From positions 186,001 to 250,000 of the forward strand of contig NZ_JAKGCU010000003.1 in assembly GCF_021556435.1 (NCBI RefSeq): DNA of 64,000 nt, in the 5' to 3' direction. The stretch's first letter is position 1. Each line of letters starts with the position of its first letter. Positions 38,903-47,794 of this stretch are shown piece by piece. Both the position numbers and the translations under genes were made by a program. The notes under the pieces are model-generated. The model made no database searches, was not told the DNA's origin, and saw only the letters and a program-made list of their open reading frames with translations. Source of the DNA: Gordonia tangerina. Lineage in GTDB: Bacteria; Actinomycetota; Actinomycetes; Mycobacteriales; Mycobacteriaceae.

Positions 38903-40555
38903 ATGGAGATTGGTGGTCGGTCCCTTAGGGGACCTGCACTCGGCCCGTCCGTCGCGGAGATCCTCGCTAATCATGTGTCCGGCAGTGGGTCGCCGACACG
39001 GACTGCGCGGATCGTCGCCGACGCGATCGATGCACGCGGCGACGACGGCACTTGGCCGTCGACCGTCGGTCGCGAGGACCTGCTGGCCGCGGCGGCAGAT
39101 CTCGAGAGACGTCCCGGGGCCCGGGCGCTCCCGCTCTACGGCGTCCCTTTCGGGGTCAAGGACAGCATCGACGTCGCCGGGGTGCCCACGACGCTGTCGT
39201 GTCCGGACTATGCCTACGTCCCAAAGATGACGGCGCCGGCGGTGCAGCACCTGCTCGACGCGGGGGCGCTCTATGTCGGCAAGACCAATCTCGACCAGTT
39301 CGCCACCGGGCTCAACGGCACCCGAACACCGTACACGGTGCCGCGCAGTGTGTACGGCGGACAGATGATCTCGGGTGGGTCGAGTTCTGGGTCGGCGCTC
39401 GCAGTCGCCCTCGGTGAGGTGCCGTTCGCGGTAGCGACCGATACCGCCGGCTCCGGGCGAGTGCCCGCCGCACTCAACGGGGTCCTGGGATACAAACCTT
39501 CGCGAGGGCTCATCAGCACCGTGGGGCTGGTGCCCGCGTGTAAATCCCTGGACTGCATCACCACGATGGCCGGTTGCATCGACGACGTCGACCGGGTGAT
39601 GGCGGTGATGGCGGGTCGTGACGACGACGATCCGTGGTCGCGTAGCCCGGGACCGAAGTACGCCGGCGGCCCGATTCGGGTGGGTCTGCCGCCGTTGTCC
39701 GAACTGGAGTTCTTCGGTGACGAAGCCATGCGTGCGGCGCATCTGTCATTTCGGGACAGGTTGATGCACAACGGGTTCGCCGCGGCTGTCGACATCGTCG
39801 AGGTGTCGCTGGCGCCGTTTCTGGCGGCCGGTGAACTGCTCTATGCCGGACCGTGGGTGGCCGAGCGCCTGGTGGTGTTCGGTGACTTCCTCGCCCAGCG
39901 GCCCGACGCCATCCATCCGGTGGTGCGCGACATCCTGCGCAGCGGCCAGAAATACACCGCCGTCGACGCCTTCGCCGCACTGCAAGAACTCCAGCAACTG
40001 CGCGCCCAGGTTGCCCGCACATGGCGCGACCTGGACGTGCTCGTGACGCCGACCATCGGTCGCACGTTCACCGTCGAGGAGGTACTCGACCAACCGATCG
40101 AGACCAACACGATGCTCGGTCACTACACCCATTTCGGCAAAGGCTTGTCCCGTGGCCCAACCCGTGACCATCGCCGCCCTACCCGCACCGCTGCACCTCG
40201 ACATCGCACGTACCGCTCTGGTCATCATCGACATGCAACGCGACTTCCTGCTGCCGGGTGGTTTCGGCGAGACCCTCGGCAACGATGTGTCGCGGCTACA
40301 GCAGGTGGTCGCACCGTTGGCCGAGCTACTCGCCGCCGCGCGTGCGGCCGGGATGCTGGTGATCCATACGCGCGAAGGTCACCTGCCGGATCTGTCCGAC
40401 TGTCCACCGGCCAAGCTCAACCGCGGGACGCCGGCCAAACGGATAGGCGATCCCGGTGCATACGGCCGGATCCTGATTCGGGGCGAATACGGCCACGACA
40501 TCATCGACGAGCTGGCGCCGGTCGGTGGCGAAGTGGTGATCGACAAACCCGGTAA
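38903..40555 (+). CDS. Allophanate-hydrolase-type amidase, 3' truncated and fused out of frame
   Basis: Residues 1 to about 411 are an amidase-signature enzyme of the AtzF/allophanate hydrolase type. The catalytic Lys is in [11 protein letters not shown], the cis-Ser is in [12 protein letters not shown], and the nucleophile Ser is in [15 protein letters not shown]. After LGHYTHFG (near base 40138) family similarity ends. The remaining 137 codons read through the next gene in a different frame and are Arg/Pro-rich nonsense. The last part of the amidase domain and the usual C-terminal domain are missing, consistent with a deletion joining its 3' region to the start of the hydrolase gene. It would have cleaved allophanate to ammonia and carbon dioxide; activity is now doubtful. 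Confidence 0.75.
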   Translation: MEIGGRSLRGPALGPSVAEILANHVSGSGSPTRTARIVADAIDARGDDGTWPSTVGREDLLAAAADLERRPGARALPLYGVPFGVKDSIDVAGVPTTLSCPDYAYVPKMTAPAVQHLLDAGALYVGKTNLDQFATGLNGTRTPYTVPRSVYGGQMISGGSSSGSALAVALGEVPFAVATDTAGSGRVPAALNGVLGYKPSRGLISTVGLVPACKSLDCITTMAGCIDDVDRVMAVMAGRDDDDPWSRSPGPKYAGGPIRVGLPPLSELEFFGDEAMRAAHLSFRDRLMHNGFAAAVDIVEVSLAPFLAAGELLYAGPWVAERLVVFGDFLAQRPDAIHPVVRDILRSGQKYTAVDAFAALQELQQLRAQVARTWRDLDVLVTPTIGRTFTVEEVLDQPIETNTMLGHYTHFGKGLSRGPTRDHRRPTRTAAPRHRTYRSGHHRHATRLPAAGWFRRDPRQRCVAATAGGRTVGRATRRRACGRDAGDPYARRSPAGSVRLSTGQAQPRDAGQTDRRSRCIRPDPDSGRIRPRHHRRAGAGRWRSGDRQTR

Positions 40556-40874
40556 AGGCGCCTTCTACGCCACCGACCTCGACACCGTGCTCGCCGAACA
40601 TGGCGTCACCCAGCTCCTCGTCACCGGCGTCACCACCGAGGTGTGCGTGCACACCACCACCCGCGAGGCCAACGACCGCGGATACGAATGCGTCGTCGTA
40701 TCCGATTGCGTCGGTTCGTATTTCCCAGAGTTCCAGCGAGTGGGCCTGGAGATGATCGCCGCGCAGGGCGGGATCTTCGGCTGGACCGCGCCGAGCGGCG
40801 TGCTCGTCGCCGCCCTCACCGATCAGCCGGCAGCGTCGCCGACGTCACCTGTGCCCGGCTCCGCAGTCTCCTGA
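40152..40874 (+). CDS. Cysteine hydrolase, biuret amidohydrolase (BiuH)-like
   Basis: A 240-residue isochorismatase-fold hydrolase. The catalytic Asp is in [16 protein letters not shown], the Lys in [14 protein letters not shown], and the nucleophile Cys in [32 protein letters not shown] and [21 protein letters not shown] are shared, as I recall, with biuret hydrolase BiuH, which turns biuret into allophanate, the substrate of the upstream amidase family. A related ureide or triuret amidohydrolase is possible. AAAGG lies 8 bases before the GTG. The gene is intact although the amidase frame overlaps its first 400 bases. Confidence 0.82.
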   Translation: MAQPVTIAALPAPLHLDIARTALVIIDMQRDFLLPGGFGETLGNDVSRLQQVVAPLAELLAAARAAGMLVIHTREGHLPDLSDCPPAKLNRGTPAKRIGDPGAYGRILIRGEYGHDIIDELAPVGGEVVIDKPGKGAFYATDLDTVLAEHGVTQLLVTGVTTEVCVHTTTREANDRGYECVVVSDCVGSYFPEFQRVGLEMIAAQGGIFGWTAPSGVLVAALTDQPAASPTSPVPGSAVS

Positions 40875-40914
40875 AGCGGGCACGTCACCTGTTGCCGAGA
40901 GGATCGAACCACCG

Positions 40915-42513
40915 ATGAGTACCACCACCGACCCCGCTCCGCCCGCCGACCCGGCGTTGTCGCCGGCGCCACCGCCCGTTCCGTGGTGGACCCGCGGTGA
41001 CACCAACGCGTTCTTCGGACTCGGATTCAACATCCTCGTCAACGTGCTCACGCTGACGGGGCTCATGATCGCTGTCGTCCAGATTCCCGCCGGCGACGTA
41101 CTGGGCACGGTGCTGCCGGCGCTTGGCGTCGCGCTGATACTCGGCAACCTGTACTACACATTCCTCGCGCGGCGACTCGCCAAGCGCGAACGGCGTACCG
41201 ACGTCACCGCGTTGCCGTACGGACCCAGCGTGCCGCACATGTTCATCGTGGTCTTCGTCGTGATGTTGCCGGTCTATCTGACCACCAACGATGCGATGCA
41301 GGCCTGGGAGGCCGGGCTCGCGTGGGCGTTCATGATCGGTGTGATCGTGATGATCGGCGCGTTCGTGGGGCCTTACGTACGCAAGCTGACGCCGCGCGCG
41401 GCGATGCTCGGCACGCTCGCGGGTATCTCGATCACGTTCATCGCCATGCGCCCGGCCGCCCAGATGTGGGAGGTCGCCTGGATCGGTCTGCCGGTGTTGG
41501 CGATCATCTTGATCGGTTTCTTCACCGACGTGCGGCTGCCCGGCAACATTCCCGTCGGGCTGGCCGCACTGTTGGTGGGCACCGCGATCGGCTGGATCGG
41601 CGGCTACATGTCGGTGCCCGATCTCGAACAGGCCGTCTCCGACATCGCGGTCGGGATTCCGGATCAACGCTTCGACATGTTGTTCTCCGGACTCGGTGAC
41701 CTCGCGCCGCTGCTCGGTACCGCCATACCGCTGGGCGTCTACAACTTCACCGAGGCGATGAGCAATGTGGAGAGCGCAGCCGCGGCAGGCGACAACTACA
41801 ACCTGCGCAGTGTGCTGTTGGCCGACGGTGCAGGCGCCTGTGTCGGCGCGGCCTTCGGTTCGCCGTTTCCGCCCGCGGTCTACATCGGACATCCTGGCTG
41901 GAAAGACGCCGGCGGTCGGGCCGGCTACTCGTTGGCCAGCGGGGTGGTGATCGGGGTCCTCTGCTTCGTCGGCCTCTTCGGTGTGTTGGAGGCGTTGCTC
42001 CCGGTTCCCGCGATCGTGCCCATCCTGCTCTACATCGGTCTCCTGATCGGTGCGCAGGCATTCCAGGCCGTTCCCAGGATTCATGCGATCGCGGTGGTCG
42101 CTGCGATTCTGCCCAATCTCGCCGAATGGGGCCGGGGAATGATCGACAACGCGCTGAGCGCGGCGGGCACGACCGCCGCGGAAGTCGGCGCTGAGGCGCT
42201 CGGCAACGCGGGTCTGGTCTACGACGGCCTGAAGACGCTGGGCGAAGGCGCGGTCCTCGTCGGCCTGGTGTTGGGCACCATCGTCACCTTCATCCTGGAC
42301 AAGAAATTCCACTTCGCCGCGATCGCTTGCGCCGTGGGTGCGGTGCTGTCGTTCATCGGGCTCATTCATGCGCCCGAGGTGAGCTGGGCGGCCGCCCCGG
42401 AAGTCGCACTGGGCTACCTCTTCTTCGGTCTGGTGTGCATCGCATACTGGTTCCTGCCCAACGCGCGGACACCCCGCACCTTCGACGAGGCGGACGTCGT
42501 GGCCGGGCACTGA
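40915..42513 (+). CDS. NCS2-type nucleobase/ureide permease
   Basis: A 532-residue membrane protein with about 13 hydrophobic segments. It resembles the xanthine/uracil/AzgA permease superfamily: the early segment FFGLGFNILVNVLTLTGLMI, the TALPYGPSVP region, and the NFTEAMSNVESAAAAGDNYNLRSVLLADG segment that corresponds to the conserved Glu/Asn helix region. It probably imports the nitrogen compound (biuret, ureide or purine-like) that the preceding hydrolase degrades; the substrate is inferred from context only. The ATG is 40 bases after the hydrolase. Confidence 0.8.
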   Translation: MSTTTDPAPPADPALSPAPPPVPWWTRGDTNAFFGLGFNILVNVLTLTGLMIAVVQIPAGDVLGTVLPALGVALILGNLYYTFLARRLAKRERRTDVTALPYGPSVPHMFIVVFVVMLPVYLTTNDAMQAWEAGLAWAFMIGVIVMIGAFVGPYVRKLTPRAAMLGTLAGISITFIAMRPAAQMWEVAWIGLPVLAIILIGFFTDVRLPGNIPVGLAALLVGTAIGWIGGYMSVPDLEQAVSDIAVGIPDQRFDMLFSGLGDLAPLLGTAIPLGVYNFTEAMSNVESAAAAGDNYNLRSVLLADGAGACVGAAFGSPFPPAVYIGHPGWKDAGGRAGYSLASGVVIGVLCFVGLFGVLEALLPVPAIVPILLYIGLLIGAQAFQAVPRIHAIAVVAAILPNLAEWGRGMIDNALSAAGTTAAEVGAEALGNAGLVYDGLKTLGEGAVLVGLVLGTIVTFILDKKFHFAAIACAVGAVLSFIGLIHAPEVSWAAAPEVALGYLFFGLVCIAYWFLPNARTPRTFDEADVVAGH

Positions 42514-42545
42514 CCTCACACGGTTCGGCTTCATGCGGGTACGGG

Positions 42546-42586
42546 GCGCCGGAGAACGGGCGTGCAGGCGTTTTGTTCTCCGGCGC
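42546..42586 (+). terminator. Hairpin terminator after the permease gene
   Basis: GCGCCGGAGAAC (42546-42557) and GTTCTCCGGCGC (42575-42586) are perfect 12-base arms around a 17-base loop. They begin 32 bases after the permease stop and before tRNA-Asn. There is no long U-run, as is common in actinobacteria. Confidence 0.65.
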
Positions 42587-42623
42587 GTCCATGCGCTAGA
42601 GTCATCACTCGGTTCGAGAGCAT

Positions 42624-42696
42624 TCCCCCATAGCTCAATTGGCAGAGCATTCGACTGTTAATCGAACGGTTACTGGTTCGAGTCCAGTTGGGGGAG
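42624..42696 (+). tRNA. tRNA-Asn (GTT)
   Basis: A cloverleaf with acceptor stem TCCCCCA/TGGGGGA, D-arm TAGCTCAATTGGCAGAGC, anticodon loop around GTT (CTGTTAA) and T-arm ACTGG/CCAGT with TTCGAGT. The discriminator is G, and CCA is not encoded (GCAA). The anticodon GTT assigns asparagine. Confidence 0.95.
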
Positions 42697-42702
42697 CAAC
42701 AC

Positions 42703-42737
42703 AATCCCCCGTCACCTGCACCAGGTGGCGGGGGATT
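42703..42737. terminator. Strong hairpin after tRNA-Asn
   Basis: 16-base arms (42703-42718 and 42722-42737) with a single G-U type mismatch and a 3-base loop, containing CCCCC/GGGGG. It directly follows tRNA-Asn and also lies downstream of the convergent potassium channel gene, so it can serve both strands. Confidence 0.75.
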
Positions 42738-42759
42738 TCGGCTCTCCGGGATGCCCGGA

Positions 42760-43539
42760 TCAGACCTCGGCGGCCTCGCGGTGGCGCGCCAGATCACGGC
42801 GCAGTTCGGCCACCTCGGTGCGCAGCGTCTGGATCTCGGCGGACGTCGCCGCCGCGTTGGCCTCGTCGTCGTCGGCGACACGCTGGACGATCCACGACGC
42901 GATGGTGGCGGTGACGACACCGATCACACTGATCCCGCCGAGCATGAGCAGTCCGGCGATGACCCGACCCGTCGTGGTGATCGGGTAGTAGTCGCCGTAG
43001 CCGACGGTCGTCACCGTGGTCATGGACCACCAGAGGGCGTCGCCGAAGGAAGTGATGGTGGCATCGGGAAGGCGGCCCTCGGTCTCGTAGATGGCCAGTG
43101 ATGCCACGTAGATCAGGAGTAGGGCGCTGGCCGCCGTGTAGATCACCACGCGGCCTCGGATGGCGCCGCCGAGCGCCTTTTGCAGCACGGTGATGAGGAT
43201 CAACAATCGCAGCAGCCGGAGTGGGCGCAACATCGGCAGGACAACGATCGCCAGGTCGGCGAGATGGCGCCAGAACCACGACCAGCGATCGGGGGTGATG
43301 GCCAGGCGTACGACGTAATCGATCGCGAAGCAGGCCCAGGAAGCGAAGATGACGACGTCGAGCACTGTGTTCATCGTCTCGCCGGGATCGGCGAGCACCT
43401 GCAATGAGTACGCGGCGAGGAACAGCACCGCCATGGCCACGAGGGGCCACTCGGCGCGTCGTTCCCACCCGGCGAGCGGGTCATGTCCTCCGACGGCAGA
43501 TGCCCGGCGCTGGTGCGCGGCGGTGTCGGCGGTGTCCAT
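42760..43539 (-). CDS. Voltage-gated-type potassium channel protein
   Basis: A 259-residue ion channel. A voltage-sensor-like region has about four helices, including the Arg/Leu repeat RPLRLLRLLILITVL in the S4 position. The pore loop carries the selectivity filter TVTTVGYGDYYP, followed by the last helix. The C-terminus is a predicted coiled coil (AATSAEIQTLRTEVAELRRDLARHREAAEV) for tetramer assembly. It belongs to the six-helix Kv-like prokaryotic family. The start is ATG at 43539. It is monocistronic between two strong hairpins. Confidence 0.92.
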   Translation of the reverse strand: MDTADTAAHQRRASAVGGHDPLAGWERRAEWPLVAMAVLFLAAYSLQVLADPGETMNTVLDVVIFASWACFAIDYVVRLAITPDRWSWFWRHLADLAIVVLPMLRPLRLLRLLILITVLQKALGGAIRGRVVIYTAASALLLIYVASLAIYETEGRLPDATITSFGDALWWSMTTVTTVGYGDYYPITTTGRVIAGLLMLGGISVIGVVTATIASWIVQRVADDDEANAAATSAEIQTLRTEVAELRRDLARHREAAEV

Positions 43540-43619
43540 GTCGAGTGCACCTTTCGTCTCGTCGGGGCACCGCGACGTGATGAGGTCGCGGCGGGTCTCG
43601 CGGGACCTCTCAAACGACC

Positions 43620-43676
43620 GCGCCGCCCAGGGCGGGGCAGGTCGTCGGGGGTGACCTGCCCCGCCCTGGGCGGCGC
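43620..43676. terminator. Very long perfect GC-rich hairpin
   Basis: Perfect 24-base arms (43620-43643 and 43653-43676) around a 9-base loop. They lie between the 3' end of the minus-strand GntR regulator gene and the 5' end of the potassium channel gene. Most likely it is the terminator of the regulator transcript. Confidence 0.7.
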
Positions 43677-43761
43677 ACTTCCAAAGACTACCCGACGCGG
43701 ACGAATACCTCAGCCGGGCGGCCCCGGCGCGTCGTGTGCAGTCGGCGCTCGGGTGATGGGC

Positions 43762-44496
43762 TCAGCTCTGTTCATCCCAGATGCCGGTGGCCTCCAGGTG
43801 TCTGGTCAGGCGTGCGGCACCGTCGACGAACTGTCGTCGCGTCTGCTCGACCACCTGGGTTCGGTCTCCGGACCGATACGCCTCGATGAGCTTCGCATGC
43901 GAATCCACCGCCACCTCGCCCCATTCCGGGTCGGTCGCGTACAGCTGCGCCGGGGTGTACCGGGTGGCGCTGAGCAGGAACCAGGCCAGTTTGCCGCCCG
44001 ACGCGATCAGATTGTGCACGCGGTGGAAGTCGAACTCCGCGCTGGCGACCTGACTGCCGTCACCGGAGGTCAACGCGCTGCGCAGCTGTTGGTTGTGCCA
44101 TTCGAGGTCGGCGATCTGCTCGGGGGTGATCGCGTCTGCGGTACGCAACGCCAGTTTGACCGCGATCTCGCCCTGCAACCAGAACAGGTCCTCGACATCG
44201 GTACGGCTGAGTTCGGCGACGATGTAGCCACGGTGCGGCGCGAGGTTGACCATGCCCTCGCCCCGTAGGGTGAGCAAGGCCTCACGGACCGGCGTCACAC
44301 TGACGCCGAGCCGCTCGGCCGTCTCGTCCATGCGGACATAATCACCGGGCCGCAGCGTGGCGGTCATGATCTGCTCACGCAGGTGGGCGGCGACCTCCTC
44401 GGAGAGCTGTGGCCGCCGGCGCAGACGTGGCGACGTCGAGCGCGCCGGACCCTCAGAGCCCGTAGGTCTTGCCGATGATGTCGCGCTGGATCTCAT
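43762..44496 (-). CDS. GntR-family (FCD domain) transcriptional regulator
   Basis: A 244-residue regulator. The winged helix QLSEEVAAHLREQIMTATLRPGDYVRMDETAERLGVSVTPVREALLTLRGEGMVNL is followed by an all-helical FCD ligand domain with metal-binding type residues (DFHRVHNLIA, DSHAKLIEAYRSGD). The only ATG starts in frame lie inside the 3' end of the acyl-CoA dehydrogenase gene; 44496 gives a 44-base overlap and 44529 gives 77. It therefore probably forms an operon with the dehydrogenase and may regulate it in response to a fatty-acid-derived ligand. Confidence 0.85.
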   Translation of the reverse strand: MRSSATSSARPTGSEGPARSTSPRLRRRPQLSEEVAAHLREQIMTATLRPGDYVRMDETAERLGVSVTPVREALLTLRGEGMVNLAPHRGYIVAELSRTDVEDLFWLQGEIAVKLALRTADAITPEQIADLEWHNQQLRSALTSGDGSQVASAEFDFHRVHNLIASGGKLAWFLLSATRYTPAQLYATDPEWGEVAVDSHAKLIEAYRSGDRTQVVEQTRRQFVDGAARLTRHLEATGIWDEQS

Positions 44497-45592
44497 TTGT
44501 GCCACCGTAGACGGTCGAGATGATTGCACCGCGCATCAAACGCTCGGCGTCGAACTCGGTTGCATAGCCGTAACCACCCATCATCTGCATCGCGTCGATC
44601 GTCATCCGCTTCGACGTCTCGGTCGCCTTGAGCTTGGCCATCGAGGCCTCGCGCGGCAACAGCTTGGTGGGGTTGTCATCGGCCTGCCGGGCCACCGAGT
44701 ACACCAGCTCCCGTGTGCACTCGATCTCGGTTGCGAGGTCGGCCATCCGGTGGCGCAGCGCCTGGAAGGTGCCGATCGGTCGACCGAACTGCTTACGGTC
44801 GGTGATGAACGCCAGAGTGTCGGCGAACGACCGTTCGGCCACGCCGAGTTGCATCGCGGCAAGGATCAGACGCTCGGTGTTGAGTCCGGCCATCAGCTGG
44901 TTCCAGCCATTGCCCACCTCGCCGACGACGGCCGAATCGGGCACCTCGCAATCGGTGAAGTACAGGTCGTTGACCTCACGGCCGCCAAGGGTGTCGATGC
45001 CCTTGATCTCCAGACCCGGAGTGCCGGCGGGGATGTGGAATTGGGTCAGGCCCTCGTGCTTCTTGTCGGTTTTCTCGGTCCGTGCGATGAGCAGGATGGA
45101 CTTGGCGAAGTGTGCATTGGAGCACCAGGTCTTCTGCCCGTTGATGACCCAGCCGCCGTCGACCTTCTCGGCCCGGCACGACAGATTGGCGACGTCGGAG
45201 CCGGCCTCGGGCTCCGACATCGAGATGGACAACGAATCGCCGTCGACGACGCCGGCCAGCACATTCTTCTTCAGCTGTTCGTCGGCGAACTTCTCGTAAG
45301 CGGCGGCAGTGATCAGGGTCGGGCCGATGCCACCGATCGGCGCGTTCCCGCGCATCGCCTCCTGCAGCAGGATGCACATCTCCACGTTGCCCGCGCCGGC
45401 GCCGCCGAAGTCCTCGGGAACCACGATGCCGGTCCACCCGAGAGCGGCCATTTTTCCGTAGAGCTCGGGCGAATGTAGTTCCGCACCGTTGTCGGTGAGC
45501 GCGTCACGTTGTGCACGGGTACCGGCTTCGCGTTGGCAGAAATCGGCGACGGCCTTGGCAAAAGCGGTCTGTTCGTCGGTGAAGGACACCAT
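44453..45592 (-). CDS. Acyl-CoA dehydrogenase
   Basis: A 379-residue flavoenzyme with the family landmarks SMSEPEAGSDVANL, NGQKTWCSNAHFA, RKQFGRPIGTFQALRHRMADL and MQMMGGYGYATEF. At the usual catalytic position near the C-terminus (medium-chain type Y-E-G-T) it has Gly (VYGGTNEIQRDIIG). Instead, the Glu of GLNTERLILAA in helix G matches the base used by isovaleryl- and long-chain-type enzymes. It oxidises an acyl-CoA to the enoyl-CoA; the chain is unknown. The start is ATG at 45592, with a 130-base upstream interval divergent to the Mce-associated gene. Confidence 0.93.
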   Translation of the reverse strand: MVSFTDEQTAFAKAVADFCQREAGTRAQRDALTDNGAELHSPELYGKMAALGWTGIVVPEDFGGAGAGNVEMCILLQEAMRGNAPIGGIGPTLITAAAYEKFADEQLKKNVLAGVVDGDSLSISMSEPEAGSDVANLSCRAEKVDGGWVINGQKTWCSNAHFAKSILLIARTEKTDKKHEGLTQFHIPAGTPGLEIKGIDTLGGREVNDLYFTDCEVPDSAVVGEVGNGWNQLMAGLNTERLILAAMQLGVAERSFADTLAFITDRKQFGRPIGTFQALRHRMADLATEIECTRELVYSVARQADDNPTKLLPREASMAKLKATETSKRMTIDAMQMMGGYGYATEFDAERLMRGAIISTVYGGTNEIQRDIIGKTYGL

Positions 45593-45722
45593 TGCTTGAT
45601 CTGGCCTTTCGTGAGGATCGGGTGAGCGATGCTCGATGTTGGGCTAGAAAGTATCACATCAAATATATGTAAGCAGGATAGCGGTGACCTACAACACAAT
45701 CGATGCCCGCTACATTGGTCGC

Positions 45723-46529
45723 ATGCCAAAGTCTCAACGGCCGACCTCGACCGACGAAGGCGGCGTCGACGTCGCAGCGGCTGCCGATTCTGCCGGCACT
45801 GACTCGTCATCGGTCACCGGTCGCGACCTCGATGATTCCCGGACGACGGAGGACATCACCTCTCTTGATGGCGATGACTTCCTCGCCGTCAACCGCTCGA
45901 AGCGCGACCGGCTACGAGCCGAGGCCGAGTCCAAAGGAGGGCGGCGCGGGGGTCGATCACGTGGCGGGTCGGATTCGGCCGACCGGGTTCCCGGAAGGGT
46001 TGCCACCGGCGGCGGGGGCCGCGGCACGCGCATCGCCTTGATCATTCTGGTCGCGCTCTCGGCGCTACTGGCCGTGACTACGGCCTACTTCGCCTACGCC
46101 TGGGTGCAGGCCGAGGATCGCGCCGACGCGGCGGGGCCGTCGGCAGCCACTCGCTCCGAGGTCATGCGCATCGCGCGGGATTATGCGGCCACGGTCGCCA
46201 CCTATGATCCGGCTCGCTATGACGATCTCGACCGTCGCATTCGCGAGATCTCCACTCCGGAATTCGCGAAGACCTACATCACCTCCTCGGCGGATGCGCG
46301 GCGCGGCAACGCCTCGGTCAGTGGCACTTCGCGGGCGGTTGCCAATGATGCGGGCGTGGAGTCATTGTCCGACGGCACCGCGGTCGTGCTGGTGACACTC
46401 GATCAGACGGTCACCTCTCCGGAAGTGAGTTCGCAAGTGCCCGAGGGTATCCCATACCAGTCTCGGGTCAAGGTCACGTTGGAGCGACGCGACGGCCGAT
46501 GGCTACTGGCTGATCTGGACACCGTCTGA
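45723..46529 (+). CDS. Mce-associated-type single-pass membrane protein
   Basis: A 268-residue protein. A charged, disordered cytoplasmic N-terminus of about 110 residues (acidic, then Arg/Gly-rich) precedes one transmembrane helix (IALIILVALSALLAVTTAYFAYAW). An extracytoplasmic domain follows (about residues 140-268: SEVMRIARDYAATVATYDPARYDDLDRRI, then a beta-rich part ending RWLLADLDTV). This is the layout of Mas/Mam proteins that accompany Mce lipid importers. No mce operon is in the window, so this is an orphan member. Its end overlaps the convergent TetR gene by 27 bases. The ATG at 45723 is preferred to an upstream in-frame start. Confidence 0.78.
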   Translation: MPKSQRPTSTDEGGVDVAAAADSAGTDSSSVTGRDLDDSRTTEDITSLDGDDFLAVNRSKRDRLRAEAESKGGRRGGRSRGGSDSADRVPGRVATGGGGRGTRIALIILVALSALLAVTTAYFAYAWVQAEDRADAAGPSAATRSEVMRIARDYAATVATYDPARYDDLDRRIREISTPEFAKTYITSSADARRGNASVSGTSRAVANDAGVESLSDGTAVVLVTLDQTVTSPEVSSQVPEGIPYQSRVKVTLERRDGRWLLADLDTV

Positions 46530-47741
46530 TTGCCTGGGGGCGTGGTCGGCCAGGAGTAGCCGCAGTCCCAGGCTGCTGACGCGCTCGGCCGAGGGTCGAC
46601 GGCGGGGGCGGGTCAGGTCCATCGTGACATTGAGTGCTGCCTGAACCAGAAAGCGTGCCTGCACCGGAGTCAGCTCGGGTCGATCGCGGGTCAGCCAGCC
46701 TGCCCACTCCTCGACGTTGATCCGTTGCTGGGCGCGCAGCTCGGTGCGCTGGCGCGGTTCGATGTTTCCGATCTCGCTGGCGTAGACGGCGAGGATGTCG
46801 TTGTTTGTGCAACACATGTCGCAGTAACCGGTCACCAGCGCGACGATCGCCTGTCGGGGGGTGGCGGCGCGCGCGAGCGCATCGGAGATCATCGCCGTGA
46901 CGCGGTCCGATGCGCGCCAGAACGCGGCCTGCAGGATCGCGGCCTTGCTCTCGAAATGGCGGTACACGCCGGACGGGGGCAGATCGGCGGCGCGCGCGAT
47001 GTCGTCGATGGTCACCTCGCGGAATCCGCGGGCGGCGAAGAGTCGGATCGACTCAGCCAGCAGCACCTCACGTTTCGACGTGGGGGACAGCCCGCCGGCG
47101 GGTCCGATCCTCGGAGTGGATTCGGGCGGGAGCTCCACATCCGTCAGTGACATCGCGGCGTCGGTGATCAGCGTCACGATCTGTCGTGCGGCCAGGACCG
47201 TCCGGTGAGTGGCGGGACTGGCGACTGCGCTGGTCATGGCGGCGGTGATGAGATCTGCTGCGGCACCGTCGAGATCCGGACGGCACGCATACAGGACGCT
47301 GCGTATACGACGATGCTGGTCGACCACCACCGTCCGGACATACCGGGCGTCGTCGTCGACGAGGTAGTCGGCCTCCCAGTGGTAGATCCCGCCGGTCCGG
47401 CGGTTGTCCACGGCCGCTGCCGTGAGTGCGCCGAGCAACCCGCGCAGCTCGCCGGCGGGGTCTTCGGGCGACGACGGCACCGCGGCGGTTGCTGCTGCCA
47501 GGGCGCCGGCCAACGAGCGCGCGGTCTCGGCGAAAAGCGCGTACTTGTTCGGAAAATGCCGGTAGAGCGCGGGCGCGGAGATGCCCGCGGCGTCGGCGAT
47601 GTCGTCGAGACGCACGGCGTGATACCCGCTGTCGCTGAAAGCCTTCGCGGCCACGCGCAGGATGACATCGCGCCGATCGGCCGGCCGGCGCCGTGGCTTG
47701 CGGCCCTGCGGGGCAGCCGGAGTCGACGAACGTGAAGCCAT
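46503..47741 (-). CDS. Tandem double TetR-family regulator
   Basis: A 412-residue protein made of two complete TetR-like modules. The first helix-turn-helix (about residues 25-70) contains SGYHAVRLDDIADAAGISAPALYRHFPNKYALF. The second (about residues 220-265) contains RGFREVTIDDIARAADLPPSGVYRHFESKAAIL. Each is followed by its own helical ligand domain. Ordinary TetR proteins are about 200 residues and dimerise; this chain could be an intrachain dimer. It is divergent from the enoyl-CoA hydratase/FadD genes and probably controls them. Confidence 0.9.
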   Translation of the reverse strand: MASRSSTPAAPQGRKPRRRPADRRDVILRVAAKAFSDSGYHAVRLDDIADAAGISAPALYRHFPNKYALFAETARSLAGALAAATAAVPSSPEDPAGELRGLLGALTAAAVDNRRTGGIYHWEADYLVDDDARYVRTVVVDQHRRIRSVLYACRPDLDGAAADLITAAMTSAVASPATHRTVLAARQIVTLITDAAMSLTDVELPPESTPRIGPAGGLSPTSKREVLLAESIRLFAARGFREVTIDDIARAADLPPSGVYRHFESKAAILQAAFWRASDRVTAMISDALARAATPRQAIVALVTGYCDMCCTNNDILAVYASEIGNIEPRQRTELRAQQRINVEEWAGWLTRDRPELTPVQARFLVQAALNVTMDLTRPRRRPSAERVSSLGLRLLLADHAPRQSDGVQISQ

Positions 47742-47794
47742 GGGATGCGAGCTTAGCCGGAGTCGATCTTCTCCACCCGTGATTTCTTTGTTTG

